The notes below the pieces were generated by a model. It did no database searches. It had not been told where the DNA came from and was given only the letters and a program-made list of their open reading frames with translations. Made by a program: the position numbers and the translations under genes. 64,000 bases of DNA from Azoarcus sp. (GTDB lineage Bacteria > Pseudomonadota > Gammaproteobacteria > Burkholderiales > Rhodocyclaceae): the NCBI GenBank assembly GCA_020725025.1, contig DYFV01000024.1:1-64000 (forward strand), read 5' to 3'. Shown piece by piece: positions 35,228-46,745 of the stretch (its first letter is position 1; the number at the start of each line of letters is the position of its first letter).

Positions 35228-36047
35228 AACGCGGGTCATCACCGCACTGGTTCTCGTCACCGCGCTGCTCGCGGCGCTGTTCCTCCTTCCGGCCGCCGGC
35301 TGGCTCGTGCTCGCCGCCCTGGTCTGCGCCGGAGCGGCGTGGGAGTGGGGCGGCCTGAGCGGCTTCTCGGTGCGCGCGCGCGTCGTTTTCGCGGCGCTGA
35401 TGGGCGCCACCTGCCTGCTCGTCGGCGTGATGAGCGGGCTCGCCGTCGACGGCGGTGCGGCGACCGGCGGCCTGGCCGCCCTGTATGCCGCCGGCGGACT
35501 CTTCTGGCTCCTCGTGGCGCCGTTCTGGCTGTCGCGGAAATGGCGCCTGCAGGGCGCGGGCGCCGCGGTGGCGGTCGGGTTGATCGTGCTGCTGCCGCCG
35601 GCGCTCGCGTTCGCGCACCTGCGCCTGGTGAGCCCCTGGGTGCTCCTGGCGGCGATGGCTTTCGTGTGGGTGGCGGACATCGCCGCCTACTTCGCCGGAC
35701 GCGCCTTCGGCCGCCACAAGCTGGCGCCCGCCATCAGCCCGGGCAAGACCTGGGAAGGGGCGGGTGGGGCCGTGATCGGGGTCGTGCTCTTCGGGCTGCT
35801 CCTGATCGTCACCGCGCTGCCGGCTGCGCTCGACGCGGTATCCCTCGTCGCGGCGGTGCTGCTGCTTGTCGCGCTCACCGCGCTGAGCATCCAGGGCGAC
35901 CTCTTCGAGTCCCTGCTCAAGCGCCAGGCCGGGGTGAAGGACAGCGGAACGCTGCTGCCCGGCCACGGCGGCATCCTCGATCGTATCGACAGCCTGACTT
36001 CGACCTTGCCGCTGGTCGGCCTCCTGACCCTCTGGTTCGCCCGCTGA
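35220..36047 (+). CDS. cdsA: phosphatidate cytidylyltransferase
   Basis: The 275-residue polytopic membrane enzyme makes CDP-diacylglycerol, the precursor of all phospholipid headgroup reactions. It has about eight hydrophobic helices and the C-terminal CdsA signature [21 protein letters not shown] with the metal-binding Asp residues. ATG at 35220 overlaps uppS by 8 bp; a GTG at 35214 would be an alternative start. Confidence 0.94.
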   Translation: MLRTRVITALVLVTALLAALFLLPAAGWLVLAALVCAGAAWEWGGLSGFSVRARVVFAALMGATCLLVGVMSGLAVDGGAATGGLAALYAAGGLFWLLVAPFWLSRKWRLQGAGAAVAVGLIVLLPPALAFAHLRLVSPWVLLAAMAFVWVADIAAYFAGRAFGRHKLAPAISPGKTWEGAGGAVIGVVLFGLLLIVTALPAALDAVSLVAAVLLLVALTALSIQGDLFESLLKRQAGVKDSGTLLPGHGGILDRIDSLTSTLPLVGLLTLWFAR

Positions 36048-36050
36048 TTC

Positions 36051-37247
36051 ATGCCTGAGTCCCTGCCCCAACGCATCACCGTGCTCGGCGCCACCGGCTC
36101 CATCGGCACGAGCACCCTCGATGTCATCGCCCGCCATCCCGAGCGCTTCGAGGCCTTCGCGCTCACCGCGCACGTGCAGGTCGATCGCCTGTTCGAGCTC
36201 GCAGTGCGCTTTGCGCCGCGCTACGCCGTCCTCGGCGACCCGGCCGCCGCGGCAGAACTCAGGTACCGGCTGACGGCGCACGGGTCGCGCACCGAGGTGC
36301 TGGTGGGCCCCGAGGCGCTGCTCGAGGTCGCGGCGCACCCGGAGGTGGACGCGGTCATGGCGGCCATCGTGGGCGCAGCCGGGCTCGCCCCGACGCTGGC
36401 CGCCGCGCGTGCCGGCAAGCGGGTGCTGCTCGCCAACAAGGAGGCGCTGGTGCTGTCCGGGCGCCTCTTCATGGATGCGGTCGCCGCGAGCGGGGCGGTG
36501 CTGCTGCCCATCGACAGCGAGCACAACGCGGTCTTCCAGGCGCTGCCCCACGGTTATGCGCGCGATCCCCAGGCGTGCGGCGTGCGCCGCGTGCTGCTGA
36601 CCGCGTCGGGTGGTCCGTTCCGCGAACGGCCCGTCGACACGCTCGAGGCGGTCACGCCCGAGGAGGCCTGCGCCCACCCCAACTGGGTGATGGGGCGCAA
36701 GATCTCGGTCGATTCGGCGACAATGATGAACAAGGGTCTCGAGGTGATCGAGGCGCACTGGCTCTTCGGCGTGTCCGCTCGGCGCATCGAGGTGGTGATC
36801 CATCCGCAGAGCGTGATCCATTCGCTGGTGGACTACGTGGACGGCTCCGTCCTCGCGCAGCTGGGCAATCCCGACATGCGCACGCCCATCGCGCATGCGC
36901 TCGCGTGGCCGCAGCGCATCGACGCGGGGGTCCGGCCGCTCGATCTGTTCGAGATCGCGCGACTCACCTTCGAGCGTCCCGATCTGACGCGCTTCCCCTG
37001 CCTGGCGCTCGCCTACCGTGCGCTGGAAGCAGGTGGTGCCGCGCCGGCGGTGCTCAATGCCGCCAACGAGGAGGCGGTTGCGGCCTTCCTCGATCGCCGT
37101 CTCGGCTTCCGTCGAATCCCCGAGGTGATCGCGGCGACCCTGGAACGCGCCTCGGGGCTGTCGGTCGACTCCATCGAGGCGGTCATGGAGGCGGACGCCC
37201 GGGCGCGGGATCTCGCGCGAGACGAAATCCGCCTCCGCCAAGGCTGA
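36051..37247 (+). CDS. dxr: 1-deoxy-D-xylulose 5-phosphate reductoisomerase
   Basis: The 398-residue enzyme makes 2-C-methyl-D-erythritol 4-phosphate, committing carbon to the MEP isoprenoid pathway that feeds uppS. The N-terminal NADPH site [18 protein letters not shown], the metal-binding and substrate region ([42 protein letters not shown]) and the helical C-terminus are all present. It starts 3 bp after the cdsA stop. Confidence 0.96.
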   Translation: MPESLPQRITVLGATGSIGTSTLDVIARHPERFEAFALTAHVQVDRLFELAVRFAPRYAVLGDPAAAAELRYRLTAHGSRTEVLVGPEALLEVAAHPEVDAVMAAIVGAAGLAPTLAAARAGKRVLLANKEALVLSGRLFMDAVAASGAVLLPIDSEHNAVFQALPHGYARDPQACGVRRVLLTASGGPFRERPVDTLEAVTPEEACAHPNWVMGRKISVDSATMMNKGLEVIEAHWLFGVSARRIEVVIHPQSVIHSLVDYVDGSVLAQLGNPDMRTPIAHALAWPQRIDAGVRPLDLFEIARLTFERPDLTRFPCLALAYRALEAGGAAPAVLNAANEEAVAAFLDRRLGFRRIPEVIAATLERASGLSVDSIEAVMEADARARDLARDEIRLRQG

Positions 37248-37250
37248 CGA

Positions 37251-38615
37251 ATGAACATCTTCGAATACCTGATCCCCTTCATTCTCGCGCTGGGGCTGCT
37301 GATCCTGGTGCACGAGCTCGGCCACTACCTCGTCGCGCGCTGGTGCGGGGTGAAGGTGCTGCGCTTCTCGATCGGCTTCGGACGTCCGCTGGTAAGCTGG
37401 CGCGCCGGCCGCGACCGCACCGAATGGGCGCTCGCCGCCTTCCCGCTCGGCGGCTACGTGAAGATGCTCGACGAGCGCGAGGGCGAGGTTCCCGCCGGCG
37501 AGCTGCAGCGAGCCTTCAACCGGCAGTCGGTGTGGCGGCGCTTCGCCATCGTGGCGGCCGGGCCGCTTGCCAATTTCCTGCTCGCCATCGTCCTCTACTG
37601 GGGGCTGTTCGCGACGGGCAGCCAGGAGCTGAAGCCGCGCGTGGCCCTCATGCCCGGCGACAGCGTGGCGATGGAGGCGGGCGTGCAGGAGGGCGACCTG
37701 GTGAAGGCGGTCGACGACGAGCCGGTGCGCAGCTGGCAGGAGCTGCGCTGGGTGCTGTTGCGCCATGCGCTCGACGCTCGTCAGGTGGTGCTGCGGGTGG
37801 AGACGGCGTCCGGTGGCGAGGGGCTGCGCCGGCTCGATCTTTCCGGCATCAGCATCGACGAAGGCGAGACGGATCTCATCGCCACCATCGGCCTGCGCCC
37901 CTGGCGTCCGGCCATTCCGCCCGTGGTCGGCCGCATCGTCGACGACGGTGCCGCCGCGAAGGCGGGGCTGCAGCCGGGCGACCGTTTCGTCTCGCTCGAC
38001 GGCGCGCCGATCGATTCGTGGATGGATCTCGTCGAGCAGGTCCGCAATCGTCCCGGCCAGTCGCTTCCCGTGACGGTGCTGCGCGGTGATCGGACAATCG
38101 AAACGACCCTGGTGCCGGATGCCGCCGAAGAGAACGGCACGCGGATCGGACGCATCGGCGTGGCGGTGGCCGAGCCGGACGACGTGCAGGAGAGCCTGTT
38201 CACCGTGGTCCGCTACGGGCCGGTCGAAGGCTTCGTCAAGTCGCTGCGCCAGACCTGGGAGACCAGCGCGCTGAGCCTCAAGATGATCGGGAGGATGATT
38301 ACCGGAGACGTGTCGTGGAAGAATCTGTCCGGCCCGGTCACGATAGCCGATTATGCCGGGCAGACGGCCAAGCTCGGGCTCAGCCACTATCTGAAGTTCG
38401 TGGCGCTCATCAGCATCAGCCTGGGAGTGCTGAACCTGCTGCCCATTCCGGTGCTGGATGGCGGGCATTTGCTGTATTATACGATCGAGATTATAAAAGG
38501 CGGTCCCATCCCCGAGCGCGTCATGGAGATCGGCCAGCAGATCGGTCTGATCGCGCTCGCGATGCTCATGGCATTCGCCTTCTACAACGACATCAATCGT
38601 CTCATTTCCGGCTGA
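37251..38615 (+). CDS. rseP: RseP-type site-2 zinc metalloprotease
   Basis: The 454-residue intramembrane protease has [20 protein letters not shown] with the HExxH zinc motif near 22-26, two PDZ domains ([18 protein letters not shown] and [18 protein letters not shown]), and the C-terminal [16 protein letters not shown], which supplies the third ligand. In E. coli the homologue cleaves the anti-sigma factor RseA in the envelope stress response; the exact substrate here is inferred. It lies directly upstream of bamA. Confidence 0.95.
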   Translation: MNIFEYLIPFILALGLLILVHELGHYLVARWCGVKVLRFSIGFGRPLVSWRAGRDRTEWALAAFPLGGYVKMLDEREGEVPAGELQRAFNRQSVWRRFAIVAAGPLANFLLAIVLYWGLFATGSQELKPRVALMPGDSVAMEAGVQEGDLVKAVDDEPVRSWQELRWVLLRHALDARQVVLRVETASGGEGLRRLDLSGISIDEGETDLIATIGLRPWRPAIPPVVGRIVDDGAAAKAGLQPGDRFVSLDGAPIDSWMDLVEQVRNRPGQSLPVTVLRGDRTIETTLVPDAAEENGTRIGRIGVAVAEPDDVQESLFTVVRYGPVEGFVKSLRQTWETSALSLKMIGRMITGDVSWKNLSGPVTIADYAGQTAKLGLSHYLKFVALISISLGVLNLLPIPVLDGGHLLYYTIEIIKGGPIPERVMEIGQQIGLIALAMLMAFAFYNDINRLISG

Positions 38616-38622
38616 CTCCCTG

Positions 38623-40932
38623 ATGAAAGTGAAGCTCCTGTCCGGGCTGATGGCAGCCCTGTTCGCGGCTGCGCCCGCGCTCGCCTTCGATCCGTTCGTC
38701 GTCAAGGACATTCGGGTAGAGGGCATCCAGAGAACGGAAGCTGGAACGGTCTTCAACTATCTTCCGGTGAGGGTGGGCGAGACCTTCACCGAGGAGAAGG
38801 CGGCCGAGTCGATCCGCGCCCTTTTCGCCACCGGTTTTTTTCGTGACGTTCGCATCGAAGTCGAGGACGGCGTGCTCGTCGTGCTGGTCGACGAGCGGCC
38901 CGCCATCGCCCAGATCGACTTCACCGGGGTGAAGGAATTCGACACGGAGGCGCTGCGCAAGGGCCTGCGCGAAGTGGGACTGGCCGAGTCGCGAATCTTC
39001 GACCGTGCGCTGCTCGAGCGTGCCGAGCAGGAGCTCAAGCGCCAGTATCTTTCCCGCGGGAAGTATGCGGCGGTGATCACGACGACGGTCACGCCGCTGG
39101 AGCGCAACCGGGTGGCGGTGAATTTCAACGTGCTGGAAGGCGATGTCGCCAAGATCCGCCAGATCCGGATCATCGGCAACAAGGCCGTCGACGAGGACGA
39201 TCTGCTCGACCTCTTCCAGCTCACCACGCCTGGCTGGCTCACCTGGTATACCAAGAACGACCAGTATTCCCGCCAAAAGCTCGCCGCGGATCTGGAGACC
39301 CTGCGCTCGTATTACCTCAACCGCGGCTACCTCGATTTCAATATCGATTCCACCCAGGTTTCGATCACGCCCGACAAGAAGGACATCTACATCACGGTGA
39401 GCATCACCGAGGGCGAGAAGTACACCGTGTCCGGCGTGAGCTTCGCGGGCGACCTGGTGCTGCCGGAAGAGGAGTACCGCGCGCTCGCGACCATTCGGCC
39501 CGGCGACGTGTTCTCGCGCGAGCGTCTGAACGAGACCACCAAAGCGGTGGCCGACCGGCTTGGCAACGAGGGCTACGCCTTTGCCAACGTCAATGCCGCG
39601 CCCGAGGTCGATCGCGAGAAGCGCCAGGTGGCCTTCACCATCTTCGTCGATCCCGGCCGGCGGGTGTACGTGCGTCGCATCAACATCGGCGGCAACACCA
39701 AGACGCGCGACGAGGTGATCCGTCGCGAGATGCGTCAGCTGGAAGGCGCGTGGTACGACGCGGAGAAGATCAACCGCTCGCGCACCCGCATCGACCGGCT
39801 GGGGCACTTCGAGGAGGTAACGGTGGAGACGCCTGCGGTACCGGGCACCACCGACCTTGTCGACGTCAATTTCGGGGTGAAGGAGCGCGCGACCGGCAAC
39901 CTTTCCCTCGGGGCGGGCTTCTCCAGCTCGGAAAAGGTCGTGCTGTCGGCGTCCGTCTCGCAGCAGAACCTGTTCGGCACGGGCAACGCGCTTTCGCTGT
40001 CGGTCAACACCAGCAAGGCGAGCCGTACCTACGCGCTGTCCTTCACCAACCCGTACTACACGGTCGACGGCGTGAGTCTCGGCTGGGACCTCTACCACCG
40101 GACCTTCGATCCGTCCACCTCCTACACGGTGGCGCGCTACAAGACGGTGTCCACCGGTGCCGGTCTGCGTCTCGGCTGGCCCATCGGCGAAGAGGATTCG
40201 ATCAACTTCGGATTGGGCGTCGATCGCACGGTCATCACGACCTACGCCGACAGCCCCAGCCAGTACATTCAGTTCTGCCAGGACTTCGGTTGCAGCGAGC
40301 CGAACGGTATCGGCGACGTCACCGTGAACAGCCTGCTCGCGACGGCCGGCTGGGCGCGCGACTCGCGCGACAGCTTCCTCTATCCGCGCAAGGGCACTTA
40401 CCAGCGCGTGTTCGGCGAGGTGGCGGTGCCGCCGGGTGAGCTGCGCTACGGCAAGTTCAGCTACCAATATCAGCACTGGTTCCCGATCGGGCGCGACTTC
40501 GCGTTGATGCTCAATGGCGAAGTCGGCTACGCCAAGGGCTACGGCGGCAAGCCGCTTCCCTTCTACAAGAACTTCTACGCGGGCGGTATCGGCTCGGTAC
40601 GCGGCTTCGAGCAGAGCTCGATCGGTCCGAAGGACAGCGACGGGGATGCGCTCGGCGGCAACCGGCGAGTGGTCGGCAATGCCGAGTTCTACTTCCCGCT
40701 GCCGGGTTCGGGCATGGACCGCTCCTTCCGCATGTCGGCCTTCTTCGACGCCGGCACGGTCTGGGCGGAGGACGGCCGGGCGAACTTCGGCGACCTGCGC
40801 TACAGTACCGGTTTGGCGTTCTCGTGGAGCTCGCCCATCGGCCCCCTGAAATTCAGCCTGGGTTTCCCGCTGAAGAAGCAGGACGACGACGAGCTGCAGA
40901 AATTCCAGTTCCAGTTGGGCACGGTGTTCTGA
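38623..40932 (+). CDS. bamA: outer-membrane assembly factor BamA
   Basis: The 769-residue Omp85 protein has a signal peptide (cut near ALA-FDP), five POTRA domains through about residue 345 (the first begins [19 protein letters not shown]), and a C-terminal 16-stranded barrel. The barrel contains the VRGFEQ motif ([12 protein letters not shown]) of the conserved L6 loop and the final strand ending in F. It folds and inserts outer-membrane proteins. It is cotranscribed with rseP and skp. Confidence 0.97.
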   Translation: MKVKLLSGLMAALFAAAPALAFDPFVVKDIRVEGIQRTEAGTVFNYLPVRVGETFTEEKAAESIRALFATGFFRDVRIEVEDGVLVVLVDERPAIAQIDFTGVKEFDTEALRKGLREVGLAESRIFDRALLERAEQELKRQYLSRGKYAAVITTTVTPLERNRVAVNFNVLEGDVAKIRQIRIIGNKAVDEDDLLDLFQLTTPGWLTWYTKNDQYSRQKLAADLETLRSYYLNRGYLDFNIDSTQVSITPDKKDIYITVSITEGEKYTVSGVSFAGDLVLPEEEYRALATIRPGDVFSRERLNETTKAVADRLGNEGYAFANVNAAPEVDREKRQVAFTIFVDPGRRVYVRRINIGGNTKTRDEVIRREMRQLEGAWYDAEKINRSRTRIDRLGHFEEVTVETPAVPGTTDLVDVNFGVKERATGNLSLGAGFSSSEKVVLSASVSQQNLFGTGNALSLSVNTSKASRTYALSFTNPYYTVDGVSLGWDLYHRTFDPSTSYTVARYKTVSTGAGLRLGWPIGEEDSINFGLGVDRTVITTYADSPSQYIQFCQDFGCSEPNGIGDVTVNSLLATAGWARDSRDSFLYPRKGTYQRVFGEVAVPPGELRYGKFSYQYQHWFPIGRDFALMLNGEVGYAKGYGGKPLPFYKNFYAGGIGSVRGFEQSSIGPKDSDGDALGGNRRVVGNAEFYFPLPGSGMDRSFRMSAFFDAGTVWAEDGRANFGDLRYSTGLAFSWSSPIGPLKFSLGFPLKKQDDDELQKFQFQLGTVF

Positions 40933-40967
40933 CAGGCCCGCTCCGCCCGATCCCGTTGGAGGCATAA

Positions 40968-41471
40968 GTGAAAGTTAGCACCCTATCCGTTCTTGCCGGC
41001 ATCGTGCTCGGTGTGGCCGCGATGCCCGCCGCGGCCGAGTCCAAGATCGGCTTCGTCAATTCCGACCGGGTCATGCGCGAGGCCGCGCCCGCGGTGCGTG
41101 CCCAGCAGCGGCTGGAGAAGGAGTTCGAGAAGCGCGACCAGGAACTGCAACGCATGGCGAAGGACCTGCAGGCGCTGCAGGAGGATCTCGAGCGCAACGG
41201 CATGACCATGGCCGAGAACGACCGGCGCAACAAGGAGCGCAGCTTCAACGAGCTCAACCGCGACTTCCAGCGCAAGCAGCGCGAGTTCCGGGAGGATCTG
41301 AACCAGCGCCGCAACGAGGAGCTGGCCTCGGTCCTCGAGCGAGCCAACCGTGCGATCAAGCAGATAGCCGAGTCGGAGAAGTACGACGTGATCCTCCAGG
41401 AAGCGGTGTATGCCAGCCCGCGCATCGACATCACCGACAAGGTGATCAAGGCGCTCGCCGACGGGCGCTAG
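40968..41471 (+). CDS. skp: periplasmic chaperone Skp/OmpH
   Basis: The 167-residue protein has a signal peptide ([19 protein letters not shown]), a [14 protein letters not shown] first strand and a long coiled coil (about 50-125), as expected for the jellyfish-shaped trimer that carries unfolded outer-membrane proteins. It follows bamA by 35 bp and precedes lpxD. Confidence 0.93.
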   Translation: MKVSTLSVLAGIVLGVAAMPAAAESKIGFVNSDRVMREAAPAVRAQQRLEKEFEKRDQELQRMAKDLQALQEDLERNGMTMAENDRRNKERSFNELNRDFQRKQREFREDLNQRRNEELASVLERANRAIKQIAESEKYDVILQEAVYASPRIDITDKVIKALADGR

Positions 41472-41484
41472 GCCGGCGCAGCGC

Positions 41485-42507
41485 ATGTTCCGGCTCGACG
41501 AACTGGTCGCCCGCCTCGGCGGCGAGGTGGTGGGCGACCCCGCGATCCGCATCGGCCGGGTCGCCACCCTGGATCAGGCGAGCGAGGGTGATCTCGCCTT
41601 CCTCGCGAACCCCAAGTACGTCTCGAAGCTGTCCGCCTGCCGGGCCTCGGCGGTGATCGTCGGGCCGGCGGCGCGCGAGCTCACCGACCGGCCGCGCATC
41701 GTGGCGCCGGATCCGTATCTCTACTTTGCCCGTGTGGCGCAGCTGCTCAATCCCGCCGAGGTATTCGCGCCGGGTGTGCACCCGCTCGCGAGCGTGGCCG
41801 CTCCACTGCCTGCCAGCGTCACGGTCGGGCCCGGTGCCTCCATCGAGGAGGGGGCGGTGATCGGCGAGCGGGTGGTGATCGGGGCCGGCTGCCGCATCGG
41901 GCGCGGCGCAAGGATCGGCGACGACAGCCGCCTCAATCCCAACGTGACGATCTACCACGACTGCGTTCTCGGCCGGGGCTGCCTGGTGCATTCCGGCGCG
42001 GTCATCGGCAGCGACGGCTTCGGCTTCGCGCGCGAGCGCGACGGGCGCTGGGTGAAGATTCCCCAGGTCGGGCGCGTGATCGTGGGCGACGAGGTCGAGA
42101 TCGGCGCCAACACGACGATCGACCGCGGCGCCCTCGACGACACGGTGATCGGCGACGGGGTGAAGCTCGACAACCAGATCCAGATCGGCCACAACGTGAG
42201 GATCGGCGACCACACCGCCATCGCCGGCTGCGTCGGGATCGCGGGCAGCACCACGATCGGCGCGCGCTGCATGATCGGCGGCCAGGCGGGCATCATCGGC
42301 CATCTGGCGATCGCCGACGACGTGGTGATCTCGGCCGGCACCCTGGTGACCAAGTCGATCCGCCAGGCCGGCGTCTATACCGCCAACCTTCCGGTGCAGG
42401 GGCACGCCGAGTGGGTGAAAAACTTCGCACACCTGCGCCATCTGGACGCGCTGGTCGATAGAATACGCGCCCTCGAACAACGCCTCGAAGAACGGAAAGG
42501 CTCCTGA
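41485..42507 (+). CDS. lpxD: UDP-3-O-acyl-glucosamine N-acyltransferase
   Basis: The 340-residue enzyme adds the N-linked acyl chain in lipid A synthesis. The N-terminal uridine-binding domain ([19 protein letters not shown]) is followed by a left-handed beta-helix of hexapeptide repeats. The catalytic His lies in [15 protein letters not shown], and a C-terminal helix ([19 protein letters not shown]) follows. It is the first of the lpxD-fabZ-lpxA-lpxB run. Confidence 0.96.
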   Translation: MFRLDELVARLGGEVVGDPAIRIGRVATLDQASEGDLAFLANPKYVSKLSACRASAVIVGPAARELTDRPRIVAPDPYLYFARVAQLLNPAEVFAPGVHPLASVAAPLPASVTVGPGASIEEGAVIGERVVIGAGCRIGRGARIGDDSRLNPNVTIYHDCVLGRGCLVHSGAVIGSDGFGFARERDGRWVKIPQVGRVIVGDEVEIGANTTIDRGALDDTVIGDGVKLDNQIQIGHNVRIGDHTAIAGCVGIAGSTTIGARCMIGGQAGIIGHLAIADDVVISAGTLVTKSIRQAGVYTANLPVQGHAEWVKNFAHLRHLDALVDRIRALEQRLEERKGS

Positions 42508-42512
42508 TCGCC

Positions 42513-42947
42513 ATGAACATCAACGAGATCCTCGAATACCTCCCGCATCGCTACCCCTTTCTCCTGGTCGATCGGGTGGTCGAGATGGAAGAGGGCAAGC
42601 GCATCCTCGCGCTCAAGAACGTGACCATGAACGAGCCGTTCTTCCCTGGCCATTTCCCCCATCACCCGGTGATGCCGGGCGTGCTGATCGTGGAAGCCAT
42701 GGCGCAGGCCGCCGCTGTGCTCTCGTTCAAGAGCATGGGCATCAAGCCGGACGCGAACTCGGTGGTGTACTTCGCCGGGATCGACAACGTGCGCTTCAAG
42801 CGGCCGGTCGTCCCGGGCGACCAGCTGCTGCTCGACGTGGAGATCACCCAGAGCAAGCGCAACATCTACAAGTACAAGGGGGTCGCCCGCGTCGGAGAGG
42901 AAGTGGCGACCGAGGCCGAACTGATGTGCGCGCTCAAGACCCTGTGA
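42513..42947 (+). CDS. fabZ: 3-hydroxyacyl-ACP dehydratase FabZ
   Basis: The 144-residue hotdog enzyme has the catalytic His in [20 protein letters not shown] (about 48-67), with the catalytic Glu further along the same helix. It dehydrates 3-hydroxyacyl-ACP for chain elongation, in competition with LpxA for the same substrate pool. The start is 5 bp after lpxD and the stop overlaps lpxA by one base. Confidence 0.96.
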   Translation: MNINEILEYLPHRYPFLLVDRVVEMEEGKRILALKNVTMNEPFFPGHFPHHPVMPGVLIVEAMAQAAAVLSFKSMGIKPDANSVVYFAGIDNVRFKRPVVPGDQLLLDVEITQSKRNIYKYKGVARVGEEVATEAELMCALKTL

Positions 42948-43717
42948 TGATTCATCCGACCGCCATCATCCATCCGGGCGCCAAGCTCGGCGCCAACGTA
43001 TCCGTCGGGCCGTACTCCATCGTCGGCGAGCACGTCGAGATCGGCGACGGCACCCGCATCGGTCCCCACGTGGTGATCGAGGGGCGTACCCGCATCGGGC
43101 GTGACAACGAGATCTTCCAGTTCTGCTCCATCGGCGCGGTGCCTCAGGACAAGAAGTACGACGAGGAGCCCACCGAGCTCGAGATCGGCGACCGCAACAC
43201 CATCCGCGAGTTCTGCTCCTTCAACGTCGGCACCAGCCAGGATGCCCATGTGACCCGCATCGGGAGCGACAACTGGATCATGGCCTACGTGCACATCGCG
43301 CACGACTGCCAGGTGGGCGATCACACCATCTTCGCCAACAACGCGACCCTCGCGGGCCATGTGCACGTGGGCGACTGGGCGATCCTCGGCGGCTTCACCG
43401 GCGTGCACCAGTTCGTGCGCGTGGGTGCGCACAGCTTCTGTGGCGTGGGCACGGTGCTGCTGCAGGACCTGCCGCCCTTCGTCACGGTGGCGGGCAACCC
43501 GGCCAAGCCCCACGGGATCAACAGCGAGGGTCTGCGCCGGCGCGGCTACTCGGCGGAGGCGATCGCCGGCATCAAGCGCGCCTACCGGGCACTCTACCGT
43601 TCGGGCCTGTCCCTGGACGAGGCGCGCCAGGCGATCGACGCGATCGTCGCCGAGCGGCCCGAAGTCCAGCCCTTCCGCGAATTCATCTCCTCTTCCGCGC
43701 GCGGCGTCGTGCGGTAG
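42947..43717 (+). CDS. lpxA: UDP-N-acetylglucosamine O-acyltransferase
   Basis: The 256-residue enzyme starts lipid A synthesis. It begins [20 protein letters not shown] and continues as hexapeptide repeats with the catalytic His in YVHIAHDCQVGDH. The C-terminal helices are normal. ATG at 42947 overlaps the fabZ TGA by one base; the longer upstream frame is rejected because it lies inside fabZ and adds nothing. Confidence 0.96.
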   Translation: MIHPTAIIHPGAKLGANVSVGPYSIVGEHVEIGDGTRIGPHVVIEGRTRIGRDNEIFQFCSIGAVPQDKKYDEEPTELEIGDRNTIREFCSFNVGTSQDAHVTRIGSDNWIMAYVHIAHDCQVGDHTIFANNATLAGHVHVGDWAILGGFTGVHQFVRVGAHSFCGVGTVLLQDLPPFVTVAGNPAKPHGINSEGLRRRGYSAEAIAGIKRAYRALYRSGLSLDEARQAIDAIVAERPEVQPFREFISSSARGVVR

Positions 43718-43744
43718 CCCGGATCTTTCGTCAGACCTGAATCC

Positions 43745-44920
43745 ATGGGCAAGCGCATCGCGATGGTGGCGGGGGAGGCCTCCGGGGATCTCCTCGCCGC
43801 GCACCTGATCCGGGCGCTGAAGCAGCACCTGCCCGATGCCGAGTTCTTCGGCATCGGCGGGCCCAAGATGCAGGCCGAGGGCTTCGAGGTGCTGTGGCCC
43901 TGTGAGCGGCTCGCGGTGCATGGCTACGTGGATGCGCTGAAGCGCTACCGCGAGCTGTCCGGGATCCGCAAGGCGCTGCTCGCCCGCATCCGCCGCGAGC
44001 GTCCCGACGCCTTCATCGGGGTCGACGCGCCCGACTTCAACCTGTGGCTCGAGCGCAAGGTGCGCGAGGCCGGGATGCCGGCGGTGCACTTCGTGAGCCC
44101 CTCGATCTGGGCCTGGCGGGGCGGGCGCATCAAGACGATCGCGCGCTCGGTCAGCCACATGCTTTGTCTCTTCCCCTTCGAGCCGGCGCTCTATGAGAAG
44201 GCCGGAGTTCCGGTGAGCTACGTCGGCCATCCCCTCGCCGATGTGTTCCCGCTCGAGCCCAAGCGCGCGCTGGCACGCGAGGTGCTGGAGCTGCCGCCCG
44301 AGGGGATGGTCGTCGCGCTCCTGCCGGGCAGCCGCCAGTCGGAGGTGCGCAACCTCGCGCCCACCTACATCGAGACGGCACGCATCCTCCTCGAGCGCCA
44401 TCCCGGCATCCGCTTCGTGGTGCCCCTGGCCACTCGCGAGACCCGCGAGCTCTTTCTCGCCGCATTGGCCGAGGCGCAGGCCGAAGACCTGCCCATCCGC
44501 CTGCTGTTCGGGCACGCGGTGGAGGCGATGACGGCCTCCGACGTGGTGCTGGTGGCGAGCGGCACCGCAAGCCTGGAGGCGGCGCTGCTCAAGCGGCCGA
44601 TGGTGATCAGCTACCGCATGGGCAAGTGGCAGTACCGGCTGATGAAGCGCATGGCCTACCTGCCATGGGTGGGGCTGCCCAACATCCTGTGCAGCGAGAC
44701 GGTCGTGCCGGAGCTTCTGCAGGACGCGGCCACGCCTCTCGCACTCGCCGACGCGCTCGATCGCTGGCTCGCCGACCCGGAGGCCCGTGCGTCGCTCGAG
44801 CAACGATTCACCGAGTTGCACCTGAAACTGCGGCAGAACACCGCGGAGCGTGCCGCCGCGGCGATCCTGCCCTATCTGAAGGGAGATGCAGCATGGAAAC
44901 CGTCCCCGCGCGCGGCCTGA
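43745..44920 (+). CDS. lpxB: lipid A disaccharide synthase
   Basis: The 391-residue GT19 glycosyltransferase has the N-terminal [16 protein letters not shown] motif and [14 protein letters not shown]. The central [17 protein letters not shown] and the GT-B nucleotide-binding block ([29 protein letters not shown]) are intact. It joins two acyl-glucosamines for lipid A. It overlaps rnhB by 28 bp. Confidence 0.96.
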   Translation: MGKRIAMVAGEASGDLLAAHLIRALKQHLPDAEFFGIGGPKMQAEGFEVLWPCERLAVHGYVDALKRYRELSGIRKALLARIRRERPDAFIGVDAPDFNLWLERKVREAGMPAVHFVSPSIWAWRGGRIKTIARSVSHMLCLFPFEPALYEKAGVPVSYVGHPLADVFPLEPKRALAREVLELPPEGMVVALLPGSRQSEVRNLAPTYIETARILLERHPGIRFVVPLATRETRELFLAALAEAQAEDLPIRLLFGHAVEAMTASDVVLVASGTASLEAALLKRPMVISYRMGKWQYRLMKRMAYLPWVGLPNILCSETVVPELLQDAATPLALADALDRWLADPEARASLEQRFTELHLKLRQNTAERAAAAILPYLKGDAAWKPSPRAA

Positions 44921-45507
44921 TCTGCGGCGTCGACGAGGCCGGGCGCGGTCCGCTTGCCGGCCCGGTGGTGGCGGCCGCGGTCATCCTCGATCCCGCCCGT
45001 CTCATCCCGGGGCTCAACGACTCCAAGAAGCTCACCGAGACCGCGCGCGATCGCCTCGCGGTGCAGATCCGCGAGCATGCCGCGGCGTGGGCGGTGGCCG
45101 AGGCGAGCGTGGAGGAGATCGACCGCCTCAACATCCTGCACGCCACCATGCTGGCCATGCAGCGGGCCGTGGCGGCGCTCGGCCGCGTGCCCGATCTGGT
45201 GCGGGTGGACGGCAATCGTTGCCCGGAGCTCCCCGTGCCGAGCGAGGCGGTGGTGGGGGGCGACGCATCGGTGCCGGCCATCGCCGCCGCCTCCATCCTC
45301 GCCAAGACCGTGCGCGACGCGCGGATGTGCGAGCTCGACGTGCTGCATCCCCAGTACGGCTTCGCCGCCCACAAGGGCTACCCGACCCCGGCCCACCTCG
45401 CCGCGCTGCGGGTCCATGGCGTGATCGCGTGCCACCGCCGCAGTTTCGCACCGGTGCGCGACGTGCTCGTCAATCCGGAGCTGTGGCCCGCAGGGAGCCT
45501 GACATGA
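44893..45507 (+). CDS. rnhB: ribonuclease HII
   Basis: The 204-residue enzyme removes RNA from DNA, mainly single ribonucleotides. Catalytic residues are visible in [19 protein letters not shown] (D14, E15), the [11 protein letters not shown] block and the later [10 protein letters not shown] with its Asp. It overlaps lpxB at the front and the next gene by 4 bp at the end, both signs of coupled translation. Confidence 0.95.
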   Translation: METVPARGLICGVDEAGRGPLAGPVVAAAVILDPARLIPGLNDSKKLTETARDRLAVQIREHAAAWAVAEASVEEIDRLNILHATMLAMQRAVAALGRVPDLVRVDGNRCPELPVPSEAVVGGDASVPAIAAASILAKTVRDARMCELDVLHPQYGFAAHKGYPTPAHLAALRVHGVIACHRRSFAPVRDVLVNPELWPAGSLT

Positions 45508-45959
45508 CCTATCACCACCTGATGCTCTTCCTGCACGTTGTCGGCGTGGTGGTCTGGGTCGGTGGCATGGCCTTCGCCTACCTGTGCCTGCGCCCGGCGG
45601 CCTCGGCGCTGCCGCCTGCGCAGCGGCTGCCGCTGTGGGCCGCGGTGTTCGCCCGCTTCTTTCCGCTGGTATGGATCTCGGTCGCGCTCATCGGCGTCTC
45701 GGGGCTCGGCATGCTCCTCGAGGTGGGCTTCGCCGGCGCGCCGCGGGCCTGGCACGTGATGATGGTCACCGGCGCGGTGATGATCGTGGTGTTCGTGTCG
45801 CTGTGGGTCGACCCGTGGCGGACGCTGCGCGGGGCAGTGGCGCGCGAGGACTGGGCGGCCGGCGCGGTGGCGCTGAACCGGATCCGCCAGCGGGTGGGTT
45901 TCAATCTCGTGCTCGGCATGGTCACGATCGCGATCGCCACCCTCGGGCTGGGGCTCTAG
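45504..45959 (+). CDS. CopD-like four-helix membrane protein
   Basis: The 151-residue protein has four hydrophobic helices (about 5-28, 47-70, 82-100 and 128-150). Histidines sit near the first ([20 protein letters not shown]) and in the linker, as in CopD/DUF2269-type membrane proteins, which have been proposed to bind heme or copper. Its ATG overlaps the rnhB TGA (ATGA). No copper genes are adjacent, so the metal role is only a family-based guess. Confidence 0.65.
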   Translation: MTYHHLMLFLHVVGVVVWVGGMAFAYLCLRPAASALPPAQRLPLWAAVFARFFPLVWISVALIGVSGLGMLLEVGFAGAPRAWHVMMVTGAVMIVVFVSLWVDPWRTLRGAVAREDWAAGAVALNRIRQRVGFNLVLGMVTIAIATLGLGL

Positions 45960-45965
45960 CCCGGC

Positions 45966-46745
45966 ATGAAGGAGATCAGCTCCCGCGCCAATCCCGTGGT
46001 CAAGCGCCTGCATGCGCTCGCCACGTCCGCACGGGCGCGCCGCGACGCCGGCCAGACCCTGCTCGACGGCCCCCACCTGGTGCAGGCGGCGCTCGAGGCC
46101 GGTTGGCCGATGCGGGAGGTGGTGGTGAGCGAGCAGGGGCTCGCCCGGGCAGAGATCTCGGATCTCGTGGCACGGCTTCCGTGGCTGCCCGCCTTGCGCC
46201 TGCCCGATCCGCTCTTCGCCCACGTGAGCCCGGTGGAAACGCCTTCGGGCATCCTCGCCGTCGTCGATCTGCCGGCAGCGCCTCCGGCCGGCCCGCTCAC
46301 CGACTCCGTGCTCGTGCTCGACGGGGTGCAGGACGCCGGCAACCTGGGCACGATCCTGCGCAGCGCTGCGGCGGCCGGCGTGCGCGACGTGCTTCTCACC
46401 CCGGGCTGCGCCCAGGCATGGTCGCCGCGGGCGCTCCGCGCCGGCATGGGCGGGCAGTTCCGGCTGCGCATCCAGGAGCACGCCGACGTCGCGCAGCGCC
46501 TCGCCCATTACCCCGGGCTCATTCTCGCGACCGCCCTCGACGACGCCGCGCGCTCGCTCTACGCGCTCGACCTGCGCGGCCCGGTGGCCTGGCTTTTCGG
46601 CGCCGAAGGCCGCGGCCTGTCGCCCGAGATCGCGGCGCTTGCGAATGCCCGGGTCGCCATCCCCATGCCCGGCGCCCTCGAATCCCTCAACGTCGCCGCG
46701 GCCGCGGCGGTCTGTCTCTTCGAGCAGGTCCGGCAACGCCTTTGA
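45966..46745 (+). CDS. SpoU/TrmH-family RNA 2'-O-methyltransferase
   Basis: The 259-residue protein has an N-terminal L30e-like substrate domain (ISSRANPVVKRLHALATSAR) and the knotted SPOUT domain. The SPOUT motifs are LDGVQDAGNLGTILRSAAAA, WLFGAEGRGLS and IPMPGALESLNVAAAAAV. These are shared by RlmB and related rRNA 2'-O-methyltransferases, but the target position cannot be assigned. It follows the CopD-like gene by 6 bp, so it probably belongs to the same transcript. Confidence 0.85.
   Translation: MKEISSRANPVVKRLHALATSARARRDAGQTLLDGPHLVQAALEAGWPMREVVVSEQGLARAEISDLVARLPWLPALRLPDPLFAHVSPVETPSGILAVVDLPAAPPAGPLTDSVLVLDGVQDAGNLGTILRSAAAAGVRDVLLTPGCAQAWSPRALRAGMGGQFRLRIQEHADVAQRLAHYPGLILATALDDAARSLYALDLRGPVAWLFGAEGRGLSPEIAALANARVAIPMPGALESLNVAAAAAVCLFEQVRQRL

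Noticed and set aside
35055-38756. 1233-residue antisense frame across cdsA, dxr and rseP
   Set aside because: Long open antisense frames arise from codon bias here. The sense genes are all full-length housekeeping proteins, and the antisense product is low-complexity His/Arg/Glu.
43714-43728. GTAGCCCGGAT near the lpxA stop as another REP-like copy
   Set aside because: Only the first 11 or so bases match; the GGAATCCGGG half is missing.
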